From Lachnospiraceae bacterium (GTDB lineage: Bacteria; Bacillota; Clostridia; Lachnospirales; Lachnospiraceae), in NCBI GenBank assembly GCA_017470935.1, contig JAFUXG010000006.1, positions 1-64,000 of the forward strand: a stretch of 64,000 nucleotides of DNA. The letters run 5' to 3'. A program made the translations under genes and the position numbers. Below the pieces are notes generated by a model. It had not been told where the DNA came from. It worked only from the letters and a program-made list of their open reading frames with translations, and made no database searches. This document shows positions 29,796-39,306 of this stretch, piece by piece (within the stretch, counting starts at the first letter, position 1; each line of letters begins with the position of its first letter).

Positions 29796-31520
29796 ATGAC
29801 GCATAATGATTTGAGAGAGACATTACATAGAATAGATCACAAGGGATATCCGGCATATAAGGATACAAGGGGAAGGTACGAGTTTACAGATTATGTGCTT
29901 TCCATCGACCATGTGCAGGGGGATCCCTTTGCGGCACCCTCTAAGCTTTCGGTATGGGTTAACGGAAGTAAGGCTAAGTTTGATAAGAGCTTATATGATA
30001 CAGAGGAAAAGCGTATAGCGTTGCAGGATCATTTACTAAGGAATATGGCAAGGCAGGTAAGAGATTATTCATTCAAGGCTAAGGGTTCAGGAAAGAGCGG
30101 TCTAATAAGCGTGACCAATCCCGGACAGGAGATTTTGGAGAGAACGGCATGTCAGATAGACGCGACAACCGGTGAGGTGGTGCTCAGGCTTGAGGTTGGT
30201 TTCCCTGCAAATGGAAGGACTATCAATTCTAGAGAACTTGAGAAAATATTGTTTGATTTTCTTCCGGTGTGTGTTAAGAAGACCTTGTTTGCTTCGGCAT
30301 ATAAGCCGGAAAGTCTGAAGGCAGTTGCGGATCTTGCAGTAGACCAGAGGTATATCAGAGACAGGCTTTCAGATATGGGGCTGGTGGCATTTGTGGCTAA
30401 TGGTGCGGTGCTTCCAAGAAAGTCAGGAGTATCAATGCTTCCCATGAAGGAGGGGGTTGCATTTACTTCTCCAAGGAGCATGGAGGTGACTATAGAGCTT
30501 CCGAATAAGGGTAGTATTACGGGAATGGGAATTCCTAAGGGAATAACCCTTATAGTTGGCGGCGGATACCATGGAAAGTCAACACTTCTTAAGGCTCTGG
30601 AGCTTGGAGTGTATAACCATATTGCAGGGGATGGCAGGGAGTATGTCATCACAGATGAAAGTGCTGTCAAGCTTAGAGCAGAGGATGGCAGAAGTATTCA
30701 GAAGACGGATATATCCATGTTTATAAGGAATCTGCCTAATAAGAAAAATACAAAAGAGTTCTATACCGAGGATGCCAGCGGAAGTACCTCCCAGGCAGCC
30801 AATACAGTTGAGGCCATAGAGGCGGGTGCGAATGTATTCCTTATGGATGAGGACACATCAGCCACCAACTTCATGATAAGGGATGAGCTGATGCAGAAGG
30901 TTGTGACAAGAGATATGGAGCCCATTATTCCGTTTATTGACAGGGTAGAGGAATTATACAGCGAATATGGAATCTCTACAATATTGGTTGCAGGAAGCTC
31001 CGGCTCGTATTTCTATAAGGCGGATCACATCATTCAGATGAAGGAGTATGTGCCAATAGAGATTACAGAGATGGCGAAGAAGGAGGCGGAAGATTACAGG
31101 ACGGAGCCTTATGTGGAAACGGATGGGACAGCTGCCGATTATAAGAGCAGTAAGCCTTCATTTAACCGCATTGTAAGACATGACGTCCCCTTTGCAAAAA
31201 ATGACAGGATAAAAATGAAGACCATGGGAACAGAGAGCATATCCATCAACAAGGATATGGTGGATCTCAGATATATGGAGCAGCTAACAGACCCGGAGCA
31301 GTTGAATGCCATAGCACAGATGATAAAGCACTTAAAGCTTAATGCATGGAATGGAAGGCTGACGGTAGGTGATGCAGTGGAGCAGCTCTACAGACGGATA
31401 GAGGAGAAGGGCTTTGCTGCATTTATTAAGGGAGACTTACCGGGCAATCTGGCACTTCCAAGAAAGCAGGAGTTATATGGGGCAATCAACCGGTGCAGAG
31501 GGCTTATTAAGATTGACTAA
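29796..31520 (+). CDS. ABC-class ATPase of the COG3044 type
   Basis: About 574 residues from ATG 29796, which lies behind AAAAGGAG; TTG 29775 is an alternative. Walker A GGGYHGKSTLL is near residue 254, a signature-like SGSTSQAANTVEA near 327, and Walker B VFLMDEDTSATNF near 346. No membrane helices or transport partner are present. The layout matches the soluble predicted ABC-class ATPase family (PF09818), whose bacterial function is unknown; a trypanosomal relative binds RNA. It follows the GGDEF genes at close spacing and is probably co-transcribed. Confidence 0.85.
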   Translation: MTHNDLRETLHRIDHKGYPAYKDTRGRYEFTDYVLSIDHVQGDPFAAPSKLSVWVNGSKAKFDKSLYDTEEKRIALQDHLLRNMARQVRDYSFKAKGSGKSGLISVTNPGQEILERTACQIDATTGEVVLRLEVGFPANGRTINSRELEKILFDFLPVCVKKTLFASAYKPESLKAVADLAVDQRYIRDRLSDMGLVAFVANGAVLPRKSGVSMLPMKEGVAFTSPRSMEVTIELPNKGSITGMGIPKGITLIVGGGYHGKSTLLKALELGVYNHIAGDGREYVITDESAVKLRAEDGRSIQKTDISMFIRNLPNKKNTKEFYTEDASGSTSQAANTVEAIEAGANVFLMDEDTSATNFMIRDELMQKVVTRDMEPIIPFIDRVEELYSEYGISTILVAGSSGSYFYKADHIIQMKEYVPIEITEMAKKEAEDYRTEPYVETDGTAADYKSSKPSFNRIVRHDVPFAKNDRIKMKTMGTESISINKDMVDLRYMEQLTDPEQLNAIAQMIKHLKLNAWNGRLTVGDAVEQLYRRIEEKGFAAFIKGDLPGNLALPRKQELYGAINRCRGLIKID

Positions 31521-31602
31521 TGAAAGGTGTTGACCTATTGGTGTGGTGTGTGGCTTGTACTTAGGGTTAAGAAAACTTTTGAGAAAAACAGGGATAAGAG
31601 TG

Positions 31603-32727
31603 ATGGGCAATAATATATTTAACATAAAAAAATGTGTCAGTATTATTCTTGCATGTCTGATTTTGATATTGGGATTGGGTGCGATAAGAATAACAGATGA
31701 TCATGCAATGAAAGCCTGTGCGGCTGAGTCGGATTCATCTGCAAAGGAGGCTTCGCCACAGACAGAAAGCAGCACTGATAAAAAATCAAAGAAGAATGAG
31801 ACAGTTGCCATAACCATCAGTGCAGCGGGAGACTGTACCCTTGGGGTGGACAGCCGTTTCAATTCCACATTTAATGAGTATTATGATCGGAAGGGTGCGG
31901 CTTACTTTTTGAAAAAGGTGAAGCCGGTTTTTTCTAAGGATGACATTACCATTGTTAATTTTGAGGGTACTCTTACAGAGTCAAGTGCCAGGCAGGTTAA
32001 GGCATTTACTTTCAAAGGACCGGCAAAGCATGTTAAGATATTGAAGAAGGGCTCTGTTGAGGTGGTCAACCTTGCTAATAATCATACGTTGGATTTTGGA
32101 AGTAAAGGCTTTTCTGATACAAAGAAGACTCTCAAAAAGAACAAGGTAAAATACTGCTATAATTCCACCATTGCATATAAGAAGGTCAAGGGTGTCAAGG
32201 TTGCATTTATCGGTTTTTCGCAGCTGGCAGGTGTAAGTGAAAGTCAGGTAAAAGCAGCGATAAAGACCGCTAAGAAGAATAAAGCAAAGATAATAATTGC
32301 CAGCTTTCACTGGGGCATAGAATATGATTATTATCCGTCAGGCAATCAGAAGTCACTTGCAAGATATGCAATCAGTGAAGGAGCGGATCTGGTGCTGGGA
32401 CATCATCCCCATGTGCTTCAGGGTGTAGAAAAATATAAGGGAAGATATATTGTATATAGTCTCGGTAATTTCTGTTTTGGCGGTAATGTCAATCCAAGGG
32501 ATAAGGATAGCATGATCTTTCAGCAGACCTTTTATGTGAAGAAGGGAAAGCTTACAAAGAAAAATGATGCAAGGATCATTCCGTGCTCTCTTTCAGGCAA
32601 GTCATATACTAATGATTTCCAGCCGCGCATATTAAAGGGAAAAGGCAGGAAGAGAGTGCTTAACAGAATAAGGAGCTTCTCTAAGGGTATGAATGTGACT
32701 ATTAAAAGCTCTGGAAGGATAAAGTGA
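31603..32727 (+). CDS. Secreted CapA-family (PGA_cap) metallophosphatase-like protein
   Basis: About 374 residues from ATG 31603; the longer GTG start at 31543 disrupts the signal peptide. An N-terminal hydrophobic signal (about 10-30) precedes a Ser/Lys spacer. The CapA domain has SAAGDCTLG, NFEGTLT, NLANNHTLDFG, ASFHWGIEY and GHHPHVLQG motifs. CapA proteins take part in poly-gamma-glutamate export in capsule operons, but no capB/capC is nearby. Stand-alone homologues are common in Clostridia. Confidence 0.9.
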   Translation: MGNNIFNIKKCVSIILACLILILGLGAIRITDDHAMKACAAESDSSAKEASPQTESSTDKKSKKNETVAITISAAGDCTLGVDSRFNSTFNEYYDRKGAAYFLKKVKPVFSKDDITIVNFEGTLTESSARQVKAFTFKGPAKHVKILKKGSVEVVNLANNHTLDFGSKGFSDTKKTLKKNKVKYCYNSTIAYKKVKGVKVAFIGFSQLAGVSESQVKAAIKTAKKNKAKIIIASFHWGIEYDYYPSGNQKSLARYAISEGADLVLGHHPHVLQGVEKYKGRYIVYSLGNFCFGGNVNPRDKDSMIFQQTFYVKKGKLTKKNDARIIPCSLSGKSYTNDFQPRILKGKGRKRVLNRIRSFSKGMNVTIKSSGRIK

Positions 32728-32914
32728 TTTTTACTGATATTACTTCATTGATGATAATGAATGCAGGGTAACATGATTAATGTTTTATGTAGTACAGGGC
32801 AGAAACAGCATAAGTTACGGCATGCATAATAAAGGTGTTTTATGTTGTAAAAACACCATATTTGAGTTAAAATAATAGTATCATTATAAATTGTACATAC
32901 GGGAGGTATTATTT

Positions 32915-33829
32915 ATGGGGTCAAGTGGTATGGAATTGTATAGCAGCTCTGAGATGCTTAACTGGGTGGGGAATTTTGCGGACAGAATGGGGGTCAGTCC
33001 GGAAAAAATTAAAATGCTCAATATATGTGGCAAGAAGAAGAATGTTCTTCCCACCATCGAGACCCACAAGCGTGTTATGATATTTGCGGATGAGAGCCAG
33101 CCTGATCTCTTCTATGAGCTTTGGGAGGGAGATTACGGCGATCTTGACATGTGGATAGGATACGGTGCTTCCGCAGACAATAAGGTGGATAACTGTAAGG
33201 TCAAGGAGTTTATGGACAAGAAGATAACAGAGCCGGTTGTGATCTTCATAATAAATGAGAACACAAGGGAGGCTTCCCGCTATGGAATCAAGAATGAGTT
33301 CTTTACAAAGGGTTCCGTTAATTACGTTGGACATGAGATAAGAGCTGTCATTATGAATATGCTTTCCTGTGATGTGGGTGATACCATCTGTATTGTATGC
33401 GGTGAAAGTATTGCCATTGAAGCTGCGATTGAGGCAAGTGAAGGAACGATCATTGCTGTAGAACCGGATTCAAGGGATATGCGGGCTATGCAGGACAATG
33501 TGAGCAAGTTCGGTGTTCATAATATTGAGATCATAGATGGAGTAACGGAAGAGAACCTCTCCAAAGTGCCTACGCCAAGGTTATCATTTATTGTTGCATC
33601 TAAGCGTCTTGAGGATGAGATCAAGGTGCTGCTTAAGGTCAATCCTAAGATGCAGTTCATCATATACACATTAGAGCTCGATATGGTGGTCAATATTAAG
33701 AATATTTTTGAGAAATATAATATCAACCAGACAGAGGTTCTGCAGATTTCCGTTTCGAAGAGTGATAAGAGAAGTATCATGGTGTCACAGCCGTCGCCGT
33801 GGATGATATCAGGTACTGCTGCTGAGTGA
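32915..33829 (+). CDS. Degenerate CbiT/CobL-like methyltransferase-fold protein
   Basis: About 304 residues from ATG 32915, behind GGGAGGT. The C-terminal part aligns by eye with the precorrin-6Y methylase CbiT segment: RYGIKNEFFTKGSVNYVGHEIRAV precedes a Rossmann-like stretch, and AVEPDSRDM...N.SKFGVHNIEIIDG follows the CbiT order. The SAM-binding glycine loop, normally DIGAGTG, reads IVCGESI here, so methyl transfer may be lost. The N-terminal part resembles a remnant of CbiE. No other cobalamin gene is nearby, and spoVAD follows. The family is tentative. Confidence 0.6.
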   Translation: MGSSGMELYSSSEMLNWVGNFADRMGVSPEKIKMLNICGKKKNVLPTIETHKRVMIFADESQPDLFYELWEGDYGDLDMWIGYGASADNKVDNCKVKEFMDKKITEPVVIFIINENTREASRYGIKNEFFTKGSVNYVGHEIRAVIMNMLSCDVGDTICIVCGESIAIEAAIEASEGTIIAVEPDSRDMRAMQDNVSKFGVHNIEIIDGVTEENLSKVPTPRLSFIVASKRLEDEIKVLLKVNPKMQFIIYTLELDMVVNIKNIFEKYNINQTEVLQISVSKSDKRSIMVSQPSPWMISGTAAE

Positions 33830-33875
33830 ATAAAAATGAATAAATAAATAAGATTTGCAAATACTGTAATCAATG

Positions 33876-33910
33876 AAAGGTGTTACTTAAATGTAGCACC
33901 TTTTCTTTTT
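33876..33910 (+). terminator. Terminator between the CbiT-like gene and spoVAD
   Basis: An 11-bp stem (33876-33886 with 33893-33903, one G-U pair) and a 6-nt loop, followed by a T-rich run. It separates spoVAD from the preceding gene. Confidence 0.85.
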
Positions 33911-33973
33911 AAATTATATATATCTTGTATGATTTAAGGACGATAAAAACCAATTTGAAAGCGGGTGATTTTC

Positions 33974-34993
33974 ATGAAGAAAGGATTACAGATTGGAAAG
34001 CAGAGCCTTTCCTTTGATAAACCGGTGTATATAATGTCATCGGCGTCTATTGTGGGACCAAAGGAGGGTGACGGACCTCTTAAGGATACATTTGATAAGA
34101 TAGTAGAGGATGCTACCTTTGGGAAGGATTCATGGGAAGAGGGAGAAAGTGAGATGCTCAAGGAGACAGTGTCTCTTGCGCTTATGAAAGCAAAGCTTAA
34201 GGCGGCAGATGTTAGGTATCTGTTTGCAGGAGACCTTCTGGGACAGCTTATTGCAACCACATTTGGCGTAATGGATCTTGAGATTCCCTTGTTTGGGCTA
34301 TATGGTGCCTGCTCTACCATGGGTGAGGCATTGTCCCTTGGGGCTATGACAGTGCATGGTGGCTATGCGGATACGGTGATTGCTGCTGCATCGAGCCACT
34401 TTGGAGGAGCAGAAAAACAGTTCAGATTTCCTCTTGAATACGGAAACCAGCGCCCTATGTCATCCACATGGACGGTGACGGGAAGTGGTGCATTTATTCT
34501 TTCAAAGGAATACGGAGATGTAATGATTACGGGAATCACAACAGGTAAGGTTGTGGATTATGGTGTTAAGGATTCCCTTAATATGGGAGCCTGCATGGCA
34601 CCGGCGGCTGCTGATCTTATATATCAGCATTTACAGGATTTTGAAAGAAAGCCGGAGGACTACGACAAGATTGTTACAGGAGACCTTGGAATAGTGGGGA
34701 AAGAAATATTATGTAAACTATTGAATGATCAGGGCATTGATATATCAAAGGTTCACATGGACTGTGGAATGGAGATATATGATGATGTGGAGCAGGATAC
34801 CCATGCAGGTGGCTCTGGCTGCGGCTGCTCTGCGGTGACACTTGCTGGAAAGCTTATGAATGAGCTTCGGAGTGGTGAGATCAAAAGGATATTGTTTGTG
34901 CCTACAGGCGCGCTTCTGTCAACTGTCAGCTATAATGAAGGCCAGACTGTGCCTGGTATCGCACATGGAGTTGTCATTGAGACGAGGGTGTGA
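33974..34993 (+). CDS. spoVAD: Stage V sporulation protein AD
   Basis: 339 residues with the thiolase-like fold of SpoVAD: YIMSSASIVGPKEGDGPL at the N-terminus, then LFGLYGACSTMGEAL, EYGNQRPMSSTWTVTGSGA, and GGSGCGCSAVTL near the C-terminus. SpoVAD binds dipicolinic acid and helps move it into the forespore. The ATG at 33974 lies 6 nt after GGGTGAT; GTG 33965 is an alternative. The usual upstream spoVAC is absent here. Confidence 0.93.
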   Translation: MKKGLQIGKQSLSFDKPVYIMSSASIVGPKEGDGPLKDTFDKIVEDATFGKDSWEEGESEMLKETVSLALMKAKLKAADVRYLFAGDLLGQLIATTFGVMDLEIPLFGLYGACSTMGEALSLGAMTVHGGYADTVIAAASSHFGGAEKQFRFPLEYGNQRPMSSTWTVTGSGAFILSKEYGDVMITGITTGKVVDYGVKDSLNMGACMAPAAADLIYQHLQDFERKPEDYDKIVTGDLGIVGKEILCKLLNDQGIDISKVHMDCGMEIYDDVEQDTHAGGSGCGCSAVTLAGKLMNELRSGEIKRILFVPTGALLSTVSYNEGQTVPGIAHGVVIETRV

Positions 34994-35027
34994 AATTACT
35001 GTTTAGTTAAGAAAAGGAGAACAAATC

Positions 35028-35384
35028 ATGGATTATGTAAAAGCATTTATTGTAGGCGGCTTGATATGCATGGCTGCCCAGATACTCATGGAAAAGACCA
35101 AGCTTATGCCTGGAAGGATCATGGTGCTTCTTGTTTGCACCGGAGCAATTCTTGGAGCCTTGCAATTATATGAGCCTTTGCTTGATTATGCGGGAAGTGG
35201 GGCTTCGGTTCCCCTTACTGGATTTGGGTATAATCTGTGGAAGGGAATTAAGGAGGCTATTGACAGTGATGGACTGATAGGGGTGTTTAGAGGAGGATTT
35301 AAGATGGCTGCAGTAGGGACTTCAGCAGCCCTTATATTTGCATATATGGCTTCTCTTGTATTTCAGCCTAAGATGGCAAAGTAA
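35028..35384 (+). CDS. spoVAE: Stage V sporulation protein AE
   Basis: 118 residues with three or four membrane helices and the family sequence AFIVGGLICMAAQILMEKT, then PGRIMVLLVCTGAILGALQLY. Part of the SpoVA membrane channel for dipicolinic acid. It begins 34 bp after spoVAD behind AAAAGGAG, so the two form an operon. The soluble N-terminal SpoVAEa type is not present. Confidence 0.92.
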   Translation: MDYVKAFIVGGLICMAAQILMEKTKLMPGRIMVLLVCTGAILGALQLYEPLLDYAGSGASVPLTGFGYNLWKGIKEAIDSDGLIGVFRGGFKMAAVGTSAALIFAYMASLVFQPKMAK

Positions 35385-35457
35385 GTTACAGGTATTGATA
35401 TGATACAACTATCAAAGATAAGAGAAATTGAATTATTTTGTGTTATGTCATAATACA

Positions 35458-35495
35458 AAAAATAGTGTCAGGTTTATATTTCTGACACTATTTTT
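35458..35495. terminator. Bidirectional terminator between spoVAE and the PBP gene
   Basis: A perfect 14-bp inverted repeat (35458-35471 with 35482-35495) with A-run and T-run ends, placed between convergent genes. Confidence 0.9.
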
Positions 35496-35552
35496 GATAT
35501 ATCATGTGATCTAAATGCTTCATGTGTGCATTGGTAAAAGTGGTCAATTAGT

Positions 35553-38483
35553 TCATTTTTTCACGCGAGCTGAAGGTGTAATATGGTCATTCGCAAAAAT
35601 GTTGATTATATTAGGCCGTATAAATGATAGTGGTTTTCCAATAGGAGCTGGTTCTGCATCAATATTTTCATCTGGTACAAAGATGGCGATAATAGTATGA
35701 TCGGATGAAATGTTTTCAAAGGTGTAGGTTGGAACAGCTCCCTGAGCAACACCATCCACAACAACATTTGCAAGCACATATCCGGTATTGGGTGTAAAGG
35801 TAAATGTGACACTTTCACCGGCGCTTGCAGTAAGAGGTCCTGATATATATCCGTCACCATCAACATTAGCTGTAAATGTATATGTTGTGTTACTCAGATC
35901 TTCCTCGTCATCACTGGATGAGTCATCCTTTTTATTGTTTTTCTTCTTTGTATGTTCGGGACATGTGGTGTTCATAAAATCATAAGGAGGATTAAAGTTT
36001 GCATCCTCAAGAGTTATGTCACCATTATCATTTACCGTGTAATGATAGGTGGTGGTATGAGGACAATATTTTGTTGCCTTGTAATGAGTTTCATCGCACA
36101 GTGTAATATCCTGATGCAGATCACAGGTCTTGGTAGGAACTGTATCCTTTGCAAAATACTCTGTAATAATAGTTTTGCACAGATCAGGAGAAGGGAGAAG
36201 GCCTGAGCTTGCACATACCTTCTCGGTGACAATATTTGCTGGCTTTTCAAAGGTTGCTGAGGTGTCCTGGCCCTCCTCTTCAACTATTTTGTCCATAATC
36301 TTACGCCAGATCACCTTGTGAAGATTACTGTTTGAAAAATCAGTATTAGAGTCATATCCCATCCATACACTGGCGGTGTAGTAGGGGGTTGAGCCACAAA
36401 ACCAATAGTCATAATTGCTTGATGTGGTACCAGTTTTTCCTGCAACAACCATACCACTGGAAAGCCTTGCTGCAGTTCCAGTTCCAGATGTGACAACATC
36501 CTGCATTGCATTGTTGATTAGCCATGCAGTGGTTTCCTTCATAACCTGTTTCTTTTTTGGTGAGTTATCTATTAATACATTGCCATCATGATCCAGCACC
36601 TTTGAGTAAAAGGTAGGCTTGATGTATGCGCCTCCATTGGCAATGGAAGCATATGCCCCTGTAAGCTCCAGGTTTGTAACACCCTCTGTTAGACCGCCAA
36701 GACACATTGATTCGTTAATATCATTTTCTGCAATTCCGTTAACTGATACTGACCCGTTTCTAAGGGTTGTTATTCCCATGTTGCACAGGTAATCGTATCC
36801 CACCTGAGGGGTAACCTCCTGAAAGCATTTGACAGTAATAATATTCATGGAATCCTTGATGGCCGTTCGAATAGATTGATCCCCTCTATAACCGCCATAC
36901 CAGTTGTTGACTGGTGTACCGTTGCTGTAATTCAAGGGCTCGTCCTTAAATACTGTTGCAAGTGTCATTCCTGCATTGTCAAGAGCCGGAACATAAGCAG
37001 CCAACACCTTAAATGTAGAGCCTGGCTGGCGTTTGGAGTCGGTTGCTCTGTTAAGAGTAAGGTTTCCCTTCTTTTCTCCACGCCCGCCGCATATGGCTTT
37101 GACCTGGCCTGTGTGCTGGTCTAGAACCACAAAGGAGGTTTGAGGCTGGATGGTAGTAGAAAATGATTCCGCAAGCTCCTTGTAGCCGGTTTTTTCAATC
37201 ATAGCAGCCTTGAATTCATCTGCAGCTGCACGTGCAGTGTCTTCACTGGAGTAGATTAAGTTGTACTTTGCATTGCCAGTTTTCTCAGCATAGTAGTTGA
37301 TCAGATGACCGCTTGAGTAGTTAATAAGATCACCGGAAGCAGGATCTGTAAGAGTAAGGGCATAATTAAGTGCAACACTTGTTGTGGCAGGATAGTTATC
37401 AGGATTATTGATTTCTTCGTCGCATATCTTTTGAATATTGGCATCCTGATTAATATAAATGGATAGTCCTCCAGAATAAATAGTATTAAACGCCTGGGTT
37501 TCTGTATATCCCAATTCCTCAACAAGCTGATTAGAAAGGGTTTTGATAACAGAGTCAATATAATAGGTATTGTATGTCTTTTGTGAGGCTTTTTCCTCCT
37601 TGTGATTAGAAATACGTGCATAGACATTATCAGCCATTGCAAGGTCATATTCGTCCTGGGATATTAGCTGTTGTTCCAACATTTTCTGTAATACTATGTT
37701 TTTCCTTGTCTGGTTATTATCAGGATTGAGTACAGGGTCGTACATTGTAGGACTCTGTGTAATGGCCGCAATAACAGCACATTCTGAAAGGGAAAGCTCA
37801 TTGAGATTTTCCTTGCCAAAGTATGTTTCTGAGGCTGTCTGGACACCATTAGAGCCCTGTCCCAGGTAGATGGCATTCAAGTAAAGCTCAAGTATATCCT
37901 TTTTATCAATCTGCTTCTCCAGTTCTATTGCCAGATATTGCTCCTGTATTTTTCTCTTTAAGGAGTCCATGAAGGTGCTTTCATTTAATCCCACATTAAA
38001 TACCTGATTCTTGATAAGCTGTTGTGTTATAGTTGAAGCACCCTCTGAGAAATTACGGTTTTTGATTCCTACGAAAAATGCACGAAGTATTCCCTTGGCG
38101 TCAACACCGTTGTGTTCCCAGAAACGCGCATCCTCAATGGCAACAAACGCATTAATAAGATTGTCTGGTATGTCCTCGTATTCAACATATATTCTATTGG
38201 AATTGGCAGTGGACAGGGTAGTGATTTCCTTGCCCTCCTGATTGTAGATGGTGGTCTGAAATCCCTCAAGCTGAACGCTGTCTTTAATATCAGAAATATC
38301 AGGGGCAGTATCTATAATAGAAGTAAACATACCAAGTCCTGCACCTATCCCCACCACAATGCATAATAAAAATGCGAATATGAACAGCTTGTATATAAGG
38401 TAAACAAGCTTTTGTTTATTTTTGGATCCTTTAGAAACCAGCTTTTTTTGTTTTTTTGCTATATTATTCCTTGAATAATTCAT
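35553..38483 (-). CDS. Class A penicillin-binding protein with C-terminal repeat domain
   Basis: 976 residues. A cytoplasmic basic N-terminus and one membrane helix (about 27-52) lead into a GT51 glycosyltransferase domain (EDARFWEHNG near 117, GASTITQQLIKN). The transpeptidase domain has RQPGSTFK (active Ser near 489), SMN near 543 and KTGTTSS near 682. A cysteine-containing region follows, then a KKKNNKKDD linker. A beta-rich module near 880-945 resembles InlB/Flg_new_2-type bacterial repeats and is unusual for a PBP. GGAGGC precedes the ATG. It polymerises and cross-links peptidoglycan. Confidence 0.94.
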   Translation of the reverse strand: MNYSRNNIAKKQKKLVSKGSKNKQKLVYLIYKLFIFAFLLCIVVGIGAGLGMFTSIIDTAPDISDIKDSVQLEGFQTTIYNQEGKEITTLSTANSNRIYVEYEDIPDNLINAFVAIEDARFWEHNGVDAKGILRAFFVGIKNRNFSEGASTITQQLIKNQVFNVGLNESTFMDSLKRKIQEQYLAIELEKQIDKKDILELYLNAIYLGQGSNGVQTASETYFGKENLNELSLSECAVIAAITQSPTMYDPVLNPDNNQTRKNIVLQKMLEQQLISQDEYDLAMADNVYARISNHKEEKASQKTYNTYYIDSVIKTLSNQLVEELGYTETQAFNTIYSGGLSIYINQDANIQKICDEEINNPDNYPATTSVALNYALTLTDPASGDLINYSSGHLINYYAEKTGNAKYNLIYSSEDTARAAADEFKAAMIEKTGYKELAESFSTTIQPQTSFVVLDQHTGQVKAICGGRGEKKGNLTLNRATDSKRQPGSTFKVLAAYVPALDNAGMTLATVFKDEPLNYSNGTPVNNWYGGYRGDQSIRTAIKDSMNIITVKCFQEVTPQVGYDYLCNMGITTLRNGSVSVNGIAENDINESMCLGGLTEGVTNLELTGAYASIANGGAYIKPTFYSKVLDHDGNVLIDNSPKKKQVMKETTAWLINNAMQDVVTSGTGTAARLSSGMVVAGKTGTTSSNYDYWFCGSTPYYTASVWMGYDSNTDFSNSNLHKVIWRKIMDKIVEEEGQDTSATFEKPANIVTEKVCASSGLLPSPDLCKTIITEYFAKDTVPTKTCDLHQDITLCDETHYKATKYCPHTTTYHYTVNDNGDITLEDANFNPPYDFMNTTCPEHTKKKNNKKDDSSSDDEEDLSNTTYTFTANVDGDGYISGPLTASAGESVTFTFTPNTGYVLANVVVDGVAQGAVPTYTFENISSDHTIIAIFVPDENIDAEPAPIGKPLSFIRPNIINIFANDHITPSARVKK

Positions 38484-38587
38484 GGATAGCCTCCCAGATT
38501 AATATCAATAATGTACCATTATATCAAACATGGACAAAAAATGCTATATTTATTCACGGGTACAAACGAGATTAGTGTTTTGTTCTA

Positions 38588-38615
38588 TTGACAAACAAAG
38601 GGAAACAAGTATAAT
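38588..38615 (+). promoter_or_regulatory. Sigma-A-type promoter for yigZ
   Basis: TTGACA (38588-38593), a 16-bp spacer, then TATAAT (38610-38615), 41 bp upstream of the yigZ start. Both boxes match the consensus exactly. It may also serve the following RND gene. Confidence 0.8.
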
Positions 38616-38655
38616 AATTGCCTAGGGAAAGTATTTTTGAAAATGAGGGAAACTT

Positions 38656-39291
38656 ATGAATAAGGAATACAAGACAGTAATAGAGCCGGGTACTGGGGAA
38701 TATGTGGAGAAGAAATCCCGGTTCATTGGATATATACGCCATGTGGAAAGTGAAGAAGAGGCGGATTCATTTATTACAGAAATTAAAAAGAAGCACTATG
38801 ATGCCAGACATAATTGTTCTGCATACAGTGTGGGAGAGGACAAGGTGATACAGCGCTTTTCTGATGACGGAGAGCCTGGTGGAACCGCAGGGAAGCCGAT
38901 ATTGGAGGTCATAACAGGCAATGGTTTGCATAATGTATGTATTGTTGTGACCAGATACTTTGGCGGTACTCTTCTTGGAACAGGCGGGCTCGTGAGAAGC
39001 TATACAGAGGCTGCCAAGGAATGCATAGCAGATACTGAGACTGTTACAAAGAAATGTGTTATTCCACTTAAGGTCTGCACAAGCTATAACGATTTCGGAA
39101 AGCTACAATACATTTTCAATCAGGAGAGCATTAATATACGGGATACTGATTACGGGGAAAATGTGGTGCTTACGGCAGAGGTGTATGTTGATGACATAGA
39201 GCGTATCGAGAAGAAGATTACTGAGGTGACGGCTGCAAGAGCGGAATATGAGCGGGGAGAGACAGAGTTTGTAATCCAACAGCTATATTAA
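38656..39291 (+). CDS. yigZ: YigZ/IMPACT family protein
   Basis: 211 residues. The UPF0029 N-terminal domain has KKSRFIGYIRHV, ARHNCSAYSVG, RFSDDGEPGGTAGKPILEV and RYFGGTLLGTGGLVRSY. A DUF1949-type C-terminal domain follows. Members are soluble and may act in translation regulation or nucleic-acid binding; the bacterial role is not settled. An exact-consensus promoter lies upstream. Confidence 0.93.
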   Translation: MNKEYKTVIEPGTGEYVEKKSRFIGYIRHVESEEEADSFITEIKKKHYDARHNCSAYSVGEDKVIQRFSDDGEPGGTAGKPILEVITGNGLHNVCIVVTRYFGGTLLGTGGLVRSYTEAAKECIADTETVTKKCVIPLKVCTSYNDFGKLQYIFNQESINIRDTDYGENVVLTAEVYVDDIERIEKKITEVTAARAEYERGETEFVIQQLY

Positions 39292-39306
39292 GAAAGGAAA
39301 GAATTC

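Noticed and set aside
32834..32857. GGTGTTTT/AAAACACC hairpin after the CapA gene as a terminator
   Set aside because: 8-bp stem without a following T-run; too weak to call.
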